From positions 22,039-86,038 of the forward strand of contig NZ_KB908101.1 of the NCBI RefSeq assembly GCF_000382345.1: a DNA stretch of 64,000 nt, given 5' to 3'. The notes below the pieces were generated by a model, which was given only the letters and a program-made list of their open reading frames with translations, had not been told where the DNA came from and ran no database searches. This DNA is from Massilia niastensis DSM 21313 (GTDB taxonomy: Bacteria; Pseudomonadota; Gammaproteobacteria; Burkholderiales; Burkholderiaceae_D). A program made the position numbers and the translations under genes. Positions 9,708 to 17,975 of this stretch are shown piece after piece. Each line of letters opens with the position of its first letter. The stretch's first letter is position 1.

Positions 9708-11627
9708 TTACTTGAATACGGCCACGAAGCCGCCGTGCGGTTTGATGCTGATTGTTGTTTTTCCGGCCCGGATCGGGGCCTGGGTGAATGCGCGTTCGCC
9801 ATCGCCATCGGCGATCAGGGTGCCGGCGCGGCTGCCGGCGAAGGAAAGGTCGAGTTCGACCGTCCGCTCGGCGCCGTCGGCGTTGATGCCGGCGACATAC
9901 CATGCCTGCCCCGCCCTGCGCGCGACGATGGCGTGGCTGCCGGGATAGCCGTCGATGAAGCGCACGTCGTCCCAGCTGCGCGGCAGCTCCTGCAGGAAAC
10001 GCTTCACATAGGCCGGCACGGTGGCCATGCCTTCCGGCCGTTCGGCGAAGTGCTGGATACCGGACAGGAACAGCACCGACTCGGCCAGCTCGAAGCCGTT
10101 GCGGGTGGCGCGCTTGATGTTCGGGATGTCGCCGAACACCATCGGCGTGAAGTCCATCGGGTCGAACAGGTTGCGGGCGAAGGGCAGCATGGCCGCATGC
10201 CGGACGACCGCGTCCTGGTCGACCTGCTCGAAGGTGGTGAATTCGAGTCCGCGGATCGCTTCCGCCGTCATCAGGTTCGGGTAGGTGCGCGACCAGCCGC
10301 GCGGCAGGGTCGCGCCGTGGAAGTTCACCAGCAGGCCGGCCCTGGCCGCGTCTTCCAGGATGTCGACGTAGTAGGCGATCATCGACTTGCCGTCGCCGGC
10401 GAAGAAGTCGATCTTCACGCCTTTCACGCCCATCCCGCGCAGGCGGGCGAATTCGCGCCGGCGCTGTTCGCGGCTCAGGATGGCGCCCTTGGGACTGTAC
10501 TCGGTCTTGTTCCAGGCGCCCGACGAGTTGTACCAGACCAGGATGCCGATGTCCTTCTTCGCCGCGTACCGCACCAGCTCGCTCATCTTCTCGTAGCCGA
10601 TCTTGCGGTCCCAGTCGGCATCGACCAGGGTGTAGTCCCAGCGCATGTCGGCGGCGTAGTCGACGAACTGCTTCTGCACGTCCATCACGGTGGCGTCGTC
10701 CTTCAGCAGCGCCCAGCTCCACGAGGCGTGGCCCGGCTTGACCTGCGCCTTGTCGAAGGCGATCGCGGGGGCGGCAAGGTCGGTGCCCAGGGTCGACTCG
10801 ACCAGGGTGCGCAGCGAACCCAGTGCAATCACGCGCCATGGCGTGGCCAGGGTGCCCTGCGCTTCGGCCAGCAGTGCGCCATCGGTGTACACCTCGGGCG
10901 CCGCCGGGGCGCCGATGCGGTAGACGCCGCCCGGCGACTCGGCCTGCAGGCGCGAGGCGTGGAAGCTGCCGTCCATGCCGGCCTCGGTCAGCGCCACCCA
11001 GGTGTCGCCGCTGCGGAACAGGGCCGGGAACACCCAGCCGGAAGCCATCGGCGAGGGCGTGCCGACCGCGATCTCGCGCCGGTAGTGCTCCTCGTAGGAG
11101 GGATTGGTGTTCATCCAGCCGGTCTGGGCGACCGACATCGGCTGCAGCCAGGCCTTGGCCGACTTGTCGAAGGCGAAGCTGGTCGACTCGGCGACGAACT
11201 GCTTGTGCGGCAGCTTCGGATCGCGCACGAGGTAGCGGAAGGCGACGCCGTCGTTCGATGCGCGGAACACCACGTCCATCGCCTGGCCCTGCGCGTTGCG
11301 CACGGTGTAGGTCTGTTCATTGGCGCGGTAGGCGATCCGGCGCTTCTTGGCGGTGGCCAGCTCGTAGGCGTCGCGCACCGGCTTGACCGGGGAGCTGGAC
11401 GACAGCCTCAGTTTGCCGGACAGGTCGGCCCCCTGCAGTTGCAGGCCGAGTTCGGACGGCAGGAGGACGGGTTTGCCGTCGCGGGAGACGGAATAGGTCA
11501 GCGTGCCGGAGGGGGAGACGGCGACGGCGACGCTGATGTGGCGGTCGGGGCTGGTCAGCGGGGCTGCATGCGCGTGGGCGCAGGCCATTCCAACGACGAG
11601 CAGTGCGGTGCTGCGGTATGCGGTCAT
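9708..11627 (-). CDS. Secreted GH97 family glycosidase, retaining-type
   Basis: A 639-residue GH97 protein with a signal peptide (LLVVGMACAHAHA). It has the N-terminal beta-sandwich, the TIM barrel (YTLVDADWDR, ILVWYNSSGAWN) and the C-terminal sheet domain. The Asp in GVKIDFFAGDGK fits the nucleophile of the retaining GH97 branch, which includes alpha-galactosidases and beta-L-arabinopyranosidases, rather than the inverting SusB branch. Glu in AIRGLE is the probable acid/base. In an arabinose locus a beta-L-arabinopyranosidase role is attractive, but the substrate is not fixed by these residues. It is the first gene of the four-hydrolase run and follows a strong hairpin. Confidence 0.9.
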   Translation of the reverse strand: MTAYRSTALLVVGMACAHAHAAPLTSPDRHISVAVAVSPSGTLTYSVSRDGKPVLLPSELGLQLQGADLSGKLRLSSSSPVKPVRDAYELATAKKRRIAYRANEQTYTVRNAQGQAMDVVFRASNDGVAFRYLVRDPKLPHKQFVAESTSFAFDKSAKAWLQPMSVAQTGWMNTNPSYEEHYRREIAVGTPSPMASGWVFPALFRSGDTWVALTEAGMDGSFHASRLQAESPGGVYRIGAPAAPEVYTDGALLAEAQGTLATPWRVIALGSLRTLVESTLGTDLAAPAIAFDKAQVKPGHASWSWALLKDDATVMDVQKQFVDYAADMRWDYTLVDADWDRKIGYEKMSELVRYAAKKDIGILVWYNSSGAWNKTEYSPKGAILSREQRRREFARLRGMGVKGVKIDFFAGDGKSMIAYYVDILEDAARAGLLVNFHGATLPRGWSRTYPNLMTAEAIRGLEFTTFEQVDQDAVVRHAAMLPFARNLFDPMDFTPMVFGDIPNIKRATRNGFELAESVLFLSGIQHFAERPEGMATVPAYVKRFLQELPRSWDDVRFIDGYPGSHAIVARRAGQAWYVAGINADGAERTVELDLSFAGSRAGTLIADGDGERAFTQAPIRAGKTTISIKPHGGFVAVFK

Positions 11628-11643
11628 GGCGGATTCCGGTTGG

Positions 11644-11697
11644 CCGTCATGTCCGCCAGTGGCGGGAATGACTCCCCGCCATTGGCGGAAATGACGG
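11644..11697 (-). other. Long intercistronic stem-loop between SDR and GH97 genes
   Basis: Left arm 11644-11666 pairs with right arm 11675-11697: about 23 base pairs with two or three G-U type mismatches and an 8-nt loop. No T-run follows in the direction of transcription, so it is not a standard intrinsic terminator. It lies in the 129-bp gap between the pathway genes and the hydrolase genes and may set different mRNA levels by processing or stability. Confidence 0.6.
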
Positions 11698-11756
11698 TGG
11701 TGTGCGAACGGGCGTGACGAACAGGGAAGGCTGCCAGGCGGCAGCGTTCCACCTCG

Positions 11757-12524
11757 TCAGGTCCAGCCCGCGTCCACCACGAAATCCTGGGCCGTGCACA
11801 TCCTGCTGTCGTCGGCACCGAGGAACAGCACCATCTGCGCGATATCTTCCGGCATCAGCTTGCCCGGCAGGCACTGCGCCTTCTTGATCTCGGCTTCGGC
11901 TTCCTCGTTCACCCACAGGTCGATCTGGCGCTGGGTCATGACCCAGCCCGGCGTCACGGTATTCACGCGCACGTTGAACGGGCCGAGGTCGCGCGCCAGG
12001 CTGCGGGTCAGGCCGATCACGGCCGCCTTGGTGGTGGCGTAGACCGGGTAGCCCGCGCCCTTGGCGTGCCAGGACATGGAGCTGAAGTTGATGATCGAGC
12101 CGCCGCCCTTTTTCTTCATGCCCGGCAGGACCGCCTGGCAGGTGAAGAACATCGGACGCTGGTTGATCGCGATGCGCTCGTTCCAGTAGTCGAGCGAGAC
12201 GTTCTCGATGTCGTGGCGCTGGTCGTTCGCCGCGTTGTTGACCAGCACGTCGAAGTCGCCCAGCTGTTCCGCCAGCTCGGCCATCGTGCGCTGCAGCGCC
12301 GGAATGTCGGTGATGTCGCAATAACGGAACACCGGCGCCCGATGGCCTGCCGCGCCCAACCGTGCGCACAGTTCCTCGCTCGCCTGTTTCGCGATGTCCA
12401 CGAAGGCCACCACGGCGCCCTGCTCCACGAACGCCTGCACGATCGCTTCGCCGATGCCGCTGCCGCCGCCGGTCACGAATACCCGCTTACCCTGCAGGCT
12501 GGGATATGTCGCCAACTGTTTCAT
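11757..12524 (-). CDS. SDR oxidoreductase, probable L-arabinose 1-dehydrogenase
   Basis: A classical short-chain dehydrogenase of 255 residues. It shows the Rossmann motif TGGGSGIG, the NNAA motif (VLVNNAANDQ), the catalytic Ser in INFSSMSW, the YATTK catalytic Tyr/Lys pair and PGWVMT. Acidic VDIAK after beta-2 favours NAD over NADP. SDRs of this type oxidise L-arabinose to its lactone in related betaproteobacteria (family knowledge). Linkage to all other steps of the oxidative route supports that role here, although other aldoses could also fit. It lies 34 nt after the semialdehyde dehydrogenase gene. Confidence 0.85.
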   Translation of the reverse strand: MKQLATYPSLQGKRVFVTGGGSGIGEAIVQAFVEQGAVVAFVDIAKQASEELCARLGAAGHRAPVFRYCDITDIPALQRTMAELAEQLGDFDVLVNNAANDQRHDIENVSLDYWNERIAINQRPMFFTCQAVLPGMKKKGGGSIINFSSMSWHAKGAGYPVYATTKAAVIGLTRSLARDLGPFNVRVNTVTPGWVMTQRQIDLWVNEEAEAEIKKAQCLPGKLMPEDIAQMVLFLGADDSRMCTAQDFVVDAGWT

Positions 12525-12558
12525 ACTGTCTCCGTCTGTTCTTATTGTGCGTTGATTT

Positions 12559-14130
12559 TTACGCTTTGGTCAACGCGCCGTCGCGGCGGCGCCAGATGCC
12601 GAGCGGGTTGCCGTCGCGCAGGGATTCCGGCAGCAGCTCGGCCGGCAGGTTCTGGTAGCAGACCGGACGCAGGAAGCGGCTGATCGCACCGGTACCGACC
12701 GATGTGCTGCGGCCATCGGCCGTCGACGGGAACGGACCGCCGTGCACCATCGCGGTCGAGACCTCGACGCCGGTCGGGAACCCGTTCGCCAGGATGCGGC
12801 CGACCTTGCGCTCCAGGACTGGCAGCAGTGCCTTGGCGGCGTCGACGTCGGCCGGATCGATCTGCAGGGTCGCGGTCAGCTGGCCTTCCAGCACTTCCGC
12901 CACCTCGCCCAGCTGGGCCACGTCCTTGCAGACCACCAGCACCGAGGCCGGGCCGAACACTTCCTCGTGCAGCTCATGGCGCACCAGGAAGGCTTCCGCG
13001 CTGGTGCGGAAGAAGGCGGCGGCGCCCTTGCCTTCCTCATGCTCGAGGCGGGCCAGGGTGCTCAGGGCCTCGTTCCTCGCCAGCGCATCCACGCCGCGGC
13101 GGTAGCTGTCGGCGATGTTCTGGTTCAGCATGACGGCGGCGCTGGTGGCCGCCAGCGCGGCGGTCGCGGCCTTGCAGAACGCGTCCAGGCCCGGGCCTTC
13201 CACCGCCAGCACGAGGCCGGGGTTGGTGCAGAACTGGCCGACGCCCATGGTCAGCGAGACGGCGAAGCCCTTGCCGATTTCCTCGGCGCGATTCTGCAGC
13301 GCGCCCGGCATCACGAACACCGGGTTAATGCTGCTCATCTCGGCATACACCGGGATCGGCTGCTTGCGCACCGCGGCGACCGCCATCAGGGCGGTGCCGC
13401 CCGAACGCGAGCCGGTGAAGCCGACCGCCTGGATCGCCGGATGGCCGACCAGGGCCTGGCCGATGCCGTTGCCGGTGCCGGTCAGCAGCGCGAACACGCC
13501 GGCCGGCAGTTCGCACAGCTGCACGGCTTTGGCGACGGCGCGCGCCACCAGCTCCGAGGTGCCCGGATGCGCCGAGTGGGCCTTCAGCACCACCGGGCAG
13601 CCGGCCGCGAAGGCCGAGGCGGTATCGCCGCCGGCGACCGAGAACGCGAGCGGGAAGTTACTGGCCGCGAACACGGCGACCGGGCCGACGCCGAGCAGGC
13701 GCATGCGCAGGTCCGGGCGCGGCGGGCTGCGTTCCGGCAGCGGGCTGTCGAGGCGGGCATCGGCCCAGGAACCTTCGCGCAGCAGTTCGCCGAACATGCG
13801 CAGCTGGTTCACGGTGCGCATGCGTTCGCCCTCCAGGCGCACGCGCGGCAGGCCGGTTTCCGCCATCGCGCGTTCGATCAGTTCGTCGCCGATGGCCAGG
13901 ATCTGCTCGGCCACGGTGTCGAGGAATGTTGCGCGCTGCGCGTCGGTGGTGGCGCGGAAGGTATCGAAGGCCTCGCCCGCCAGGCGGCAGGCGCGGTCGA
14001 TCTGGTCCGGGGTCACCATGTGGAAGCTTGGTTCCAGGTATTCGCGCCGGGTCGGATCCCAGGCCTTGAAGGAACCCGCGGCGCCGCGTTCCTGGACGCC
14101 GCCGATGATGGCTTCGCCGGTGATGCTCAT
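12559..14130 (-). CDS. 2-oxoglutarate semialdehyde dehydrogenase (aldehyde dehydrogenase family)
   Basis: A 523-residue NAD(P)-dependent aldehyde dehydrogenase. The catalytic Cys is in VGQFCTNPG, the general-base Glu in YAEMSSINP, and the cofactor loop reads GFTGSRSGG. FAASNFPLAFSVAGGDTASA is characteristic of the KGSADH branch. It would oxidise 2,5-dioxopentanoate to 2-oxoglutarate, the last step of the oxidative pentose routes, in the cytosol. The start overlaps the araD1 stop as ATGA, which indicates translational coupling with the enzyme making its substrate. Confidence 0.92.
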   Translation of the reverse strand: MSITGEAIIGGVQERGAAGSFKAWDPTRREYLEPSFHMVTPDQIDRACRLAGEAFDTFRATTDAQRATFLDTVAEQILAIGDELIERAMAETGLPRVRLEGERMRTVNQLRMFGELLREGSWADARLDSPLPERSPPRPDLRMRLLGVGPVAVFAASNFPLAFSVAGGDTASAFAAGCPVVLKAHSAHPGTSELVARAVAKAVQLCELPAGVFALLTGTGNGIGQALVGHPAIQAVGFTGSRSGGTALMAVAAVRKQPIPVYAEMSSINPVFVMPGALQNRAEEIGKGFAVSLTMGVGQFCTNPGLVLAVEGPGLDAFCKAATAALAATSAAVMLNQNIADSYRRGVDALARNEALSTLARLEHEEGKGAAAFFRTSAEAFLVRHELHEEVFGPASVLVVCKDVAQLGEVAEVLEGQLTATLQIDPADVDAAKALLPVLERKVGRILANGFPTGVEVSTAMVHGGPFPSTADGRSTSVGTGAISRFLRPVCYQNLPAELLPESLRDGNPLGIWRRRDGALTKA

Positions 14131-15119
14131 AAGGTCTTCACTTTCGCAAATTCGGTGGCATGGACCGCCAGGCGGTTGCGCAGGGCCGGGCCGAAGGCCG
14201 GCGACTCGACTTCGAAGCTCTCGCCCGCCTCGACCCGCACGCTGTCGGCGAAGCTCAGGGTGGCGGTGCCGAAGAAGTGGATGTGCACGTCGCCCGGACG
14301 GTTGAACAGGCCGTACTTGAAGTGGTGGTATTCCAGGTTCTCGATGGTGTGCGACATGTTCTGCTCGCCGCTGACAAAGGCCTTCTCCCAGCGCACCTTG
14401 CCTTCCTTGTCAAGGATGCGCGAAGTGCCCGCCACGTGGGCCGGCAGGTCGCCGACCAGCAGCGCCGGGCCGACGCCGCAGTTGCGCAGCTTCGAGTGGG
14501 CCAGGTAGAGGTAGTTCTGGCGTTCGGTGACGTGGTCCGAGAACTCGTTGCCGATCGCGAAACCGAGGCGGTAAGGCTGGCCGTCGTCGCCGATCAGGTA
14601 CAGGCCGGCGATCTCCGGCTCTTCGCCGCCGTCGAGCGAGAAGTCGGGCATGTCGAGGTCCTGGCCGGTGGCGCGCAGGATCGAGCCGTCGCCCTTGTAG
14701 AACCATTCCGGCTGCACGCCCGGAGTGCCCGATGCGGGCTTGCCGCCTTCGACGCCCATGCGGAACATCTTCATGCTGTCGCTCAGCGTCTCGACGTCGC
14801 CGCCGATCTTCTTGTGCATCGCGTCGCGGGTGTCGGCGCTGCCCAGGTGGGTCAGGCCGGTGCCGGTGACGTAGCAGTGGGCCGCGTCCGGATGGTCGAG
14901 CGGCGGCAGGATGCGGCCGGAGCTGGCCACGTCGTCGTAGTGGAAGCTCTCGAGGCCGGCGGAGGTGTCGGCCAGTTGCGCCAGCCCGGTGCCGCAGGCG
15001 ATGGCGGCGCGCGCCAGGTCCAGCGTGGTGGCGTAGCCGTTGATGACGCGGATGATGTTGTCGTGCAGGATGCCGACACGGCGCTCCTGCGATTCGGTCA
15101 GAAATTGTACGAGCAGCAT
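14127..15119 (-). CDS. araD1: AraD1-family protein (FAH fold), probable 2-dehydro-3-deoxy-L-arabinonate dehydratase
   Basis: A 330-residue member of the fumarylacetoacetate-hydrolase superfamily, AraD1/GguC type. The metal-binding Glu-rich segment is seen in SLDGGEEPEIAGLYLIGDDG and later ALLVGDLPAHVAGTSRI, HFFGTATLSFAD and EVESPAFG. In this branch the protein dehydrates 2-dehydro-3-deoxy-L-arabinonate to 2-oxoglutarate semialdehyde, replacing the DHDPS-like dehydratase used in other bacteria (family knowledge). Genes for the steps before and after it flank it. It begins 85 nt after the ilvD-type gene, across a strong hairpin. Confidence 0.85.
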   Translation of the reverse strand: MLLVQFLTESQERRVGILHDNIIRVINGYATTLDLARAAIACGTGLAQLADTSAGLESFHYDDVASSGRILPPLDHPDAAHCYVTGTGLTHLGSADTRDAMHKKIGGDVETLSDSMKMFRMGVEGGKPASGTPGVQPEWFYKGDGSILRATGQDLDMPDFSLDGGEEPEIAGLYLIGDDGQPYRLGFAIGNEFSDHVTERQNYLYLAHSKLRNCGVGPALLVGDLPAHVAGTSRILDKEGKVRWEKAFVSGEQNMSHTIENLEYHHFKYGLFNRPGDVHIHFFGTATLSFADSVRVEAGESFEVESPAFGPALRNRLAVHATEFAKVKTL

Positions 15120-15157
15120 GGCCCGGTCTCCTTGTTGGTGTCCAGTCGGGATACGTG

Positions 15158-15198
15158 CGTTGAACGCGTGGACAGCAAGCTGTCCACGCGTTCCAACG
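15158..15198 (-). other. Perfect 15-bp intercistronic stem-loop between dehydratase genes
   Basis: Arms 15162-15176 (GAACGCGTGGACAGC) and 15179-15193 are exact inverse complements with only two bases between them. The stem extends by four more pairs (CGTT/AACG) after a one-base bulge. It fills half of the gap between the L-arabinonate dehydratase and araD1 genes. No T-run follows, so it is more likely a protein-binding palindrome, RNA processing site or stability element than a terminator. Confidence 0.7.
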
Positions 15199-15204
15199 TA
15201 TGAA

Positions 15205-16947
15205 TCAGTGCGAGTGCTTGGGAACCGCGGAACCGCGGCAGCCCTTGAGGAAGTCGAAGTCGCAGCCTTCGTCCGCCTGCAGCACGTGGTCGAGATAGAG
15301 CCGCTGGTAGCCGCTGTGCTGGACCGGCTTGCTGTTCTCGGCGCGGTCGGCCAGGCGCTTGCGGATCTCTTCGTCCGACAGCTCGACGTTCAGGGCGCCG
15401 CCCTGGCAATCCAGCTGGATCCAGTCGCCATCCTGGACGATGCCCAGCGGGCCGCCGGCCATCGCTTCCGGCGCCACGTGCAGCACCACGGTGCCGTAGG
15501 CGGTGCCGCTCATGCGGGCGTCCGAGATGCGCACCATGTCGGTGACGCCTTTCGCCAGCAGCTTGGGCGGCAGGCCCATGTTGCCCACTTCGGCCATGCC
15601 CGGGTAACCCTTCGGGCCGCAGTTCTTCATCAGGAGCACCGAGTTCTCGTCCACGTCCAGGTCCGGGTCGTTGATGCGCTGCTTGTAGTGGTCGAAGTCC
15701 TCGAACACGACCGCCTTGCCGCGGTGCTTCATCAGGTGCGGCGAGGCTGCCGACGGCTTGAGCACGGCGCCGCGCGGGGCCAGGTTGCCGCGCAGGATGC
15801 AGATGCCGCCATCGGCGATCAGCGGGTTGTCCAGCTTGCGCACCACTTCGTCGTTGTAGATCGGCGCGTCTTCGCAGTTCTGCCACAGGCTCCTGCCGTT
15901 GACGGTCAGCGCGTCCTTGTGCGGGATCAGGTCGCCCTCGCCCAGGCGGCGGATCACGGCCGGCAGGCCGCCCGCGTAGTAGAACTCTTCCATCAGGTAG
16001 CGGCCCGAAGGCAGCAGGTCGACCACGGTCGGGGTGCCCTTGCCGATCCTGGTCCAGTCTTCCAGCTCGAGCGGCACGCCGACGCGGCCGGCGATCGCCT
16101 TCAGGTGGATCACGGCGTTGGTCGAGCCGCCGATCGCAGCATTGACACGAATTGCGTTCTCGAAGTTCTCGCGCTTCAGGATCTTCGACAGCTTCAGGTC
16201 TTCGTGCACCATCTCGACGATGCGGATGCCCGACATGTGGGCCAGCACGTAGCGGCGCGCGTCCACCGCCGGAATCGCGGCGTTGTGCGGCAGCGAGGTG
16301 CCCAGCGCCTCGGCCATGCAGGCCATGGTCGATGCGGTGCCCATGGTGTTGCAGGTGCCGGCCGAGCGCGAGTGGCCGGCTTCGGCGGACAGGAATTCGT
16401 GCATCGTGATCTGGCCGGCCTTGGCCTGCTCGTGCAGCTGCCAGACGGCGGTGCCGGAACCGATGTCCTTGCCGTTCAGCTTACCGTTGAGCATGGGGCC
16501 GCCGGTGACGACGATGGTCGGCAGGTCGACGCTGGCCGCGCCCATCAGCAGGGCCGGGGTGGTCTTGTCGCAACCGACCAGCAGCACGACGGCGTCCATC
16601 GGGTTGCCGCGGATCGATTCTTCGACGTCCATGCTGGCCAGGTTACGGGTCAGCATGGCGGTCGGGCGCAGGTTCGATTCGCCGTTCGAGAACACGGGGA
16701 ACTCGACCGGGAAGCCGCCGGCTTCCAGGATCCCGCGCTTGACGTGTTCGGCCAGCTTGCGGAAATGGGCGTTGCAGGGGGTGAGTTCGGACCAGGTGTT
16801 GCAGATGCCGATGATCGGCTTGCCCTGGAATTCATGGTCGGGAATGCCCTGGTTCTTCATCCAGCTCCGGTACATGAAGCCGTTCTTGTCCTGGGTCCCG
16901 AACCACGCGGCGGAGCGCAGCGTGGTCTTTTTCTTCGTCTCGGACAT
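15205..16947 (-). CDS. L-arabinonate dehydratase (IlvD/Edd family)
   Basis: A 580-residue [2Fe-2S] dehydratase. The three cluster cysteines can be placed in IGICNTWSELTPC, VGCDKTTPA and SAGTCNTMG. The sugar-acid branch is indicated by the start AAWFGTQDKNGFMYRSWMKN, which resembles L-arabinonate/D-xylonate/L-fuconate dehydratases rather than branched-chain IlvD. It converts L-arabinonate to 2-dehydro-3-deoxy-L-arabinonate in the cytosol. ATG at 16947 follows a strong GAGGAGG ribosome site. It is the first gene of the dehydratase-araD1-aldehyde dehydrogenase-SDR operon, behind the second shared promoter block. Confidence 0.92.
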   Translation of the reverse strand: MSETKKKTTLRSAAWFGTQDKNGFMYRSWMKNQGIPDHEFQGKPIIGICNTWSELTPCNAHFRKLAEHVKRGILEAGGFPVEFPVFSNGESNLRPTAMLTRNLASMDVEESIRGNPMDAVVLLVGCDKTTPALLMGAASVDLPTIVVTGGPMLNGKLNGKDIGSGTAVWQLHEQAKAGQITMHEFLSAEAGHSRSAGTCNTMGTASTMACMAEALGTSLPHNAAIPAVDARRYVLAHMSGIRIVEMVHEDLKLSKILKRENFENAIRVNAAIGGSTNAVIHLKAIAGRVGVPLELEDWTRIGKGTPTVVDLLPSGRYLMEEFYYAGGLPAVIRRLGEGDLIPHKDALTVNGRSLWQNCEDAPIYNDEVVRKLDNPLIADGGICILRGNLAPRGAVLKPSAASPHLMKHRGKAVVFEDFDHYKQRINDPDLDVDENSVLLMKNCGPKGYPGMAEVGNMGLPPKLLAKGVTDMVRISDARMSGTAYGTVVLHVAPEAMAGGPLGIVQDGDWIQLDCQGGALNVELSDEEIRKRLADRAENSKPVQHSGYQRLYLDHVLQADEGCDFDFLKGCRGSAVPKHSH

Positions 16948-16975
16948 TTCAGTATTCCTCCTCGTTATTTTTCGG

Positions 16976-17000
16976 CCAGAGCCGGGGTGTGCCGCTCTGG
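16976..17000 (-). other. 5' leader hairpin of the L-arabinonate dehydratase mRNA
   Basis: CCAGAGC (16976-16982) and GCTCTGG (16994-17000) are exact inverse complements around an 11-nt loop. The hairpin sits between the promoter block and the ribosome site of the dehydratase gene. It may simply stabilise the 5' end; nothing indicates a riboswitch. Confidence 0.45.
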
Positions 17001-17049
17001 TGTCTCCCGATCAGCGATAAGGCATACTAAAATGCATCAAGATAACTTT

Positions 17050-17090
17050 CCAATCAATTTTTAGCCAACATCGATATCGCTTTTAGTATC
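17050..17090 (-). promoter_or_regulatory. Shared arabinose-locus promoter block, copy 2
   Basis: CCAATCAATTTTT at 17050-17062 is identical to copy 3, and the 18-mer GATATCGCTTTTAGTATC at 17073-17090 matches the other two copies in pattern. CCAAT-to-GAT spacing is 23 nt in all three. The block precedes the dehydratase operon on the minus strand. Its right end touches the stop codon of the lactonase gene, so promoter and gene end are packed together. Confidence 0.65.
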
Positions 17091-17972
17091 TCAGCGATGC
17101 AGGAAGCGGGACTCGGGCAAGCCGCGCACGTCCAGCGCCTGGCGGAACACGGCGCCCGACAGGGGCGCGGCGGCGCGGTCGTTCTGCGTCATGCCGAGAT
17201 GGGCGCTGGTGACGTAGAGCGTGGACAGATCGGGCCCGCCGAACGCCGGGCAGCTCGGCTGCGGGGCGTCGAGCTCCAGCACGCGGTCCAGGCGGCCATC
17301 CGGTGCGAAGCGCATCACCTGCCCCGCTCCCCAGCGCGTCGTCCACAGGTAGCCGTCGGCATCGATGGTGGAACCATCCGGCTCTCCCGGCGCCGCATCG
17401 GCCGCGACGAACACGCGCGCTTCGCCGATCTCGCCGCTGCACGGGTTGTAGTCGCAACAGCGGATCTCCCGCGTCAGCGAATCGGCGAAGTACATCCTGC
17501 GCCCGTCCGGACTGAAGCAGATACTGTTCGCGATCGCGACATGCCCGAGCGGCAGGCGTTCGAGACTCAGGTCGAGGTTCAGGCGGTAGAAACTGCCCAT
17601 GGCGGACTTCGGATTCTCGGCCTGGTTGAACATGCCGAACACGAAGCGTCCCTGGCGGTCGCAACGGCCGTCGTTCAGGCGCGTGGAGGGGATGTCGGCC
17701 TCGACGTCGCAGATGCGCGTCACTTTGCCGGTCGAAAACGTGAAGAAGGCCAGGCCCGAGGCCAGCCCCAGCAGCAGGCGGTCGTCGCTGCCGGTCAGGG
17801 CGAAGGAGCACAGGCGCTCGGGCAGTTGCCAGCTGAACGTCTTGCCGGTGGATGGCGAGTGCGACCACAGGGTCGAGGCCGGAATATCGGTCCACAGCAG
17901 GCGCCGGGTGCGTTCGCACCACAGCACGCATTCGCCCAGCTCGTGCCGGGTGTCGAGGAACAGCTCCATCAT
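17091..17972 (-). CDS. SMP-30/gluconolactonase family, probable L-arabinolactonase
   Basis: A 293-residue six-bladed propeller lactonase without signal peptide. The divalent-metal ligands expected in the family are visible: Glu in HELGECVLW, Asn in AIANSICFSPD and Asp in EPDGSTIDADGYLW; RLNDGRCDRQGRFVFG is another family signature. It hydrolyses L-arabino-1,4-lactone to L-arabinonate. It lies 3 nt behind the mutarotase gene, whose GGAGAAA end can serve as ribosome site. Two ATG codons in tandem (17972, 17969) make the exact start uncertain. Confidence 0.88.
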   Translation of the reverse strand: MMELFLDTRHELGECVLWCERTRRLLWTDIPASTLWSHSPSTGKTFSWQLPERLCSFALTGSDDRLLLGLASGLAFFTFSTGKVTRICDVEADIPSTRLNDGRCDRQGRFVFGMFNQAENPKSAMGSFYRLNLDLSLERLPLGHVAIANSICFSPDGRRMYFADSLTREIRCCDYNPCSGEIGEARVFVAADAAPGEPDGSTIDADGYLWTTRWGAGQVMRFAPDGRLDRVLELDAPQPSCPAFGGPDLSTLYVTSAHLGMTQNDRAAAPLSGAVFRQALDVRGLPESRFLHR

Positions 17973-17975
17973 GCG

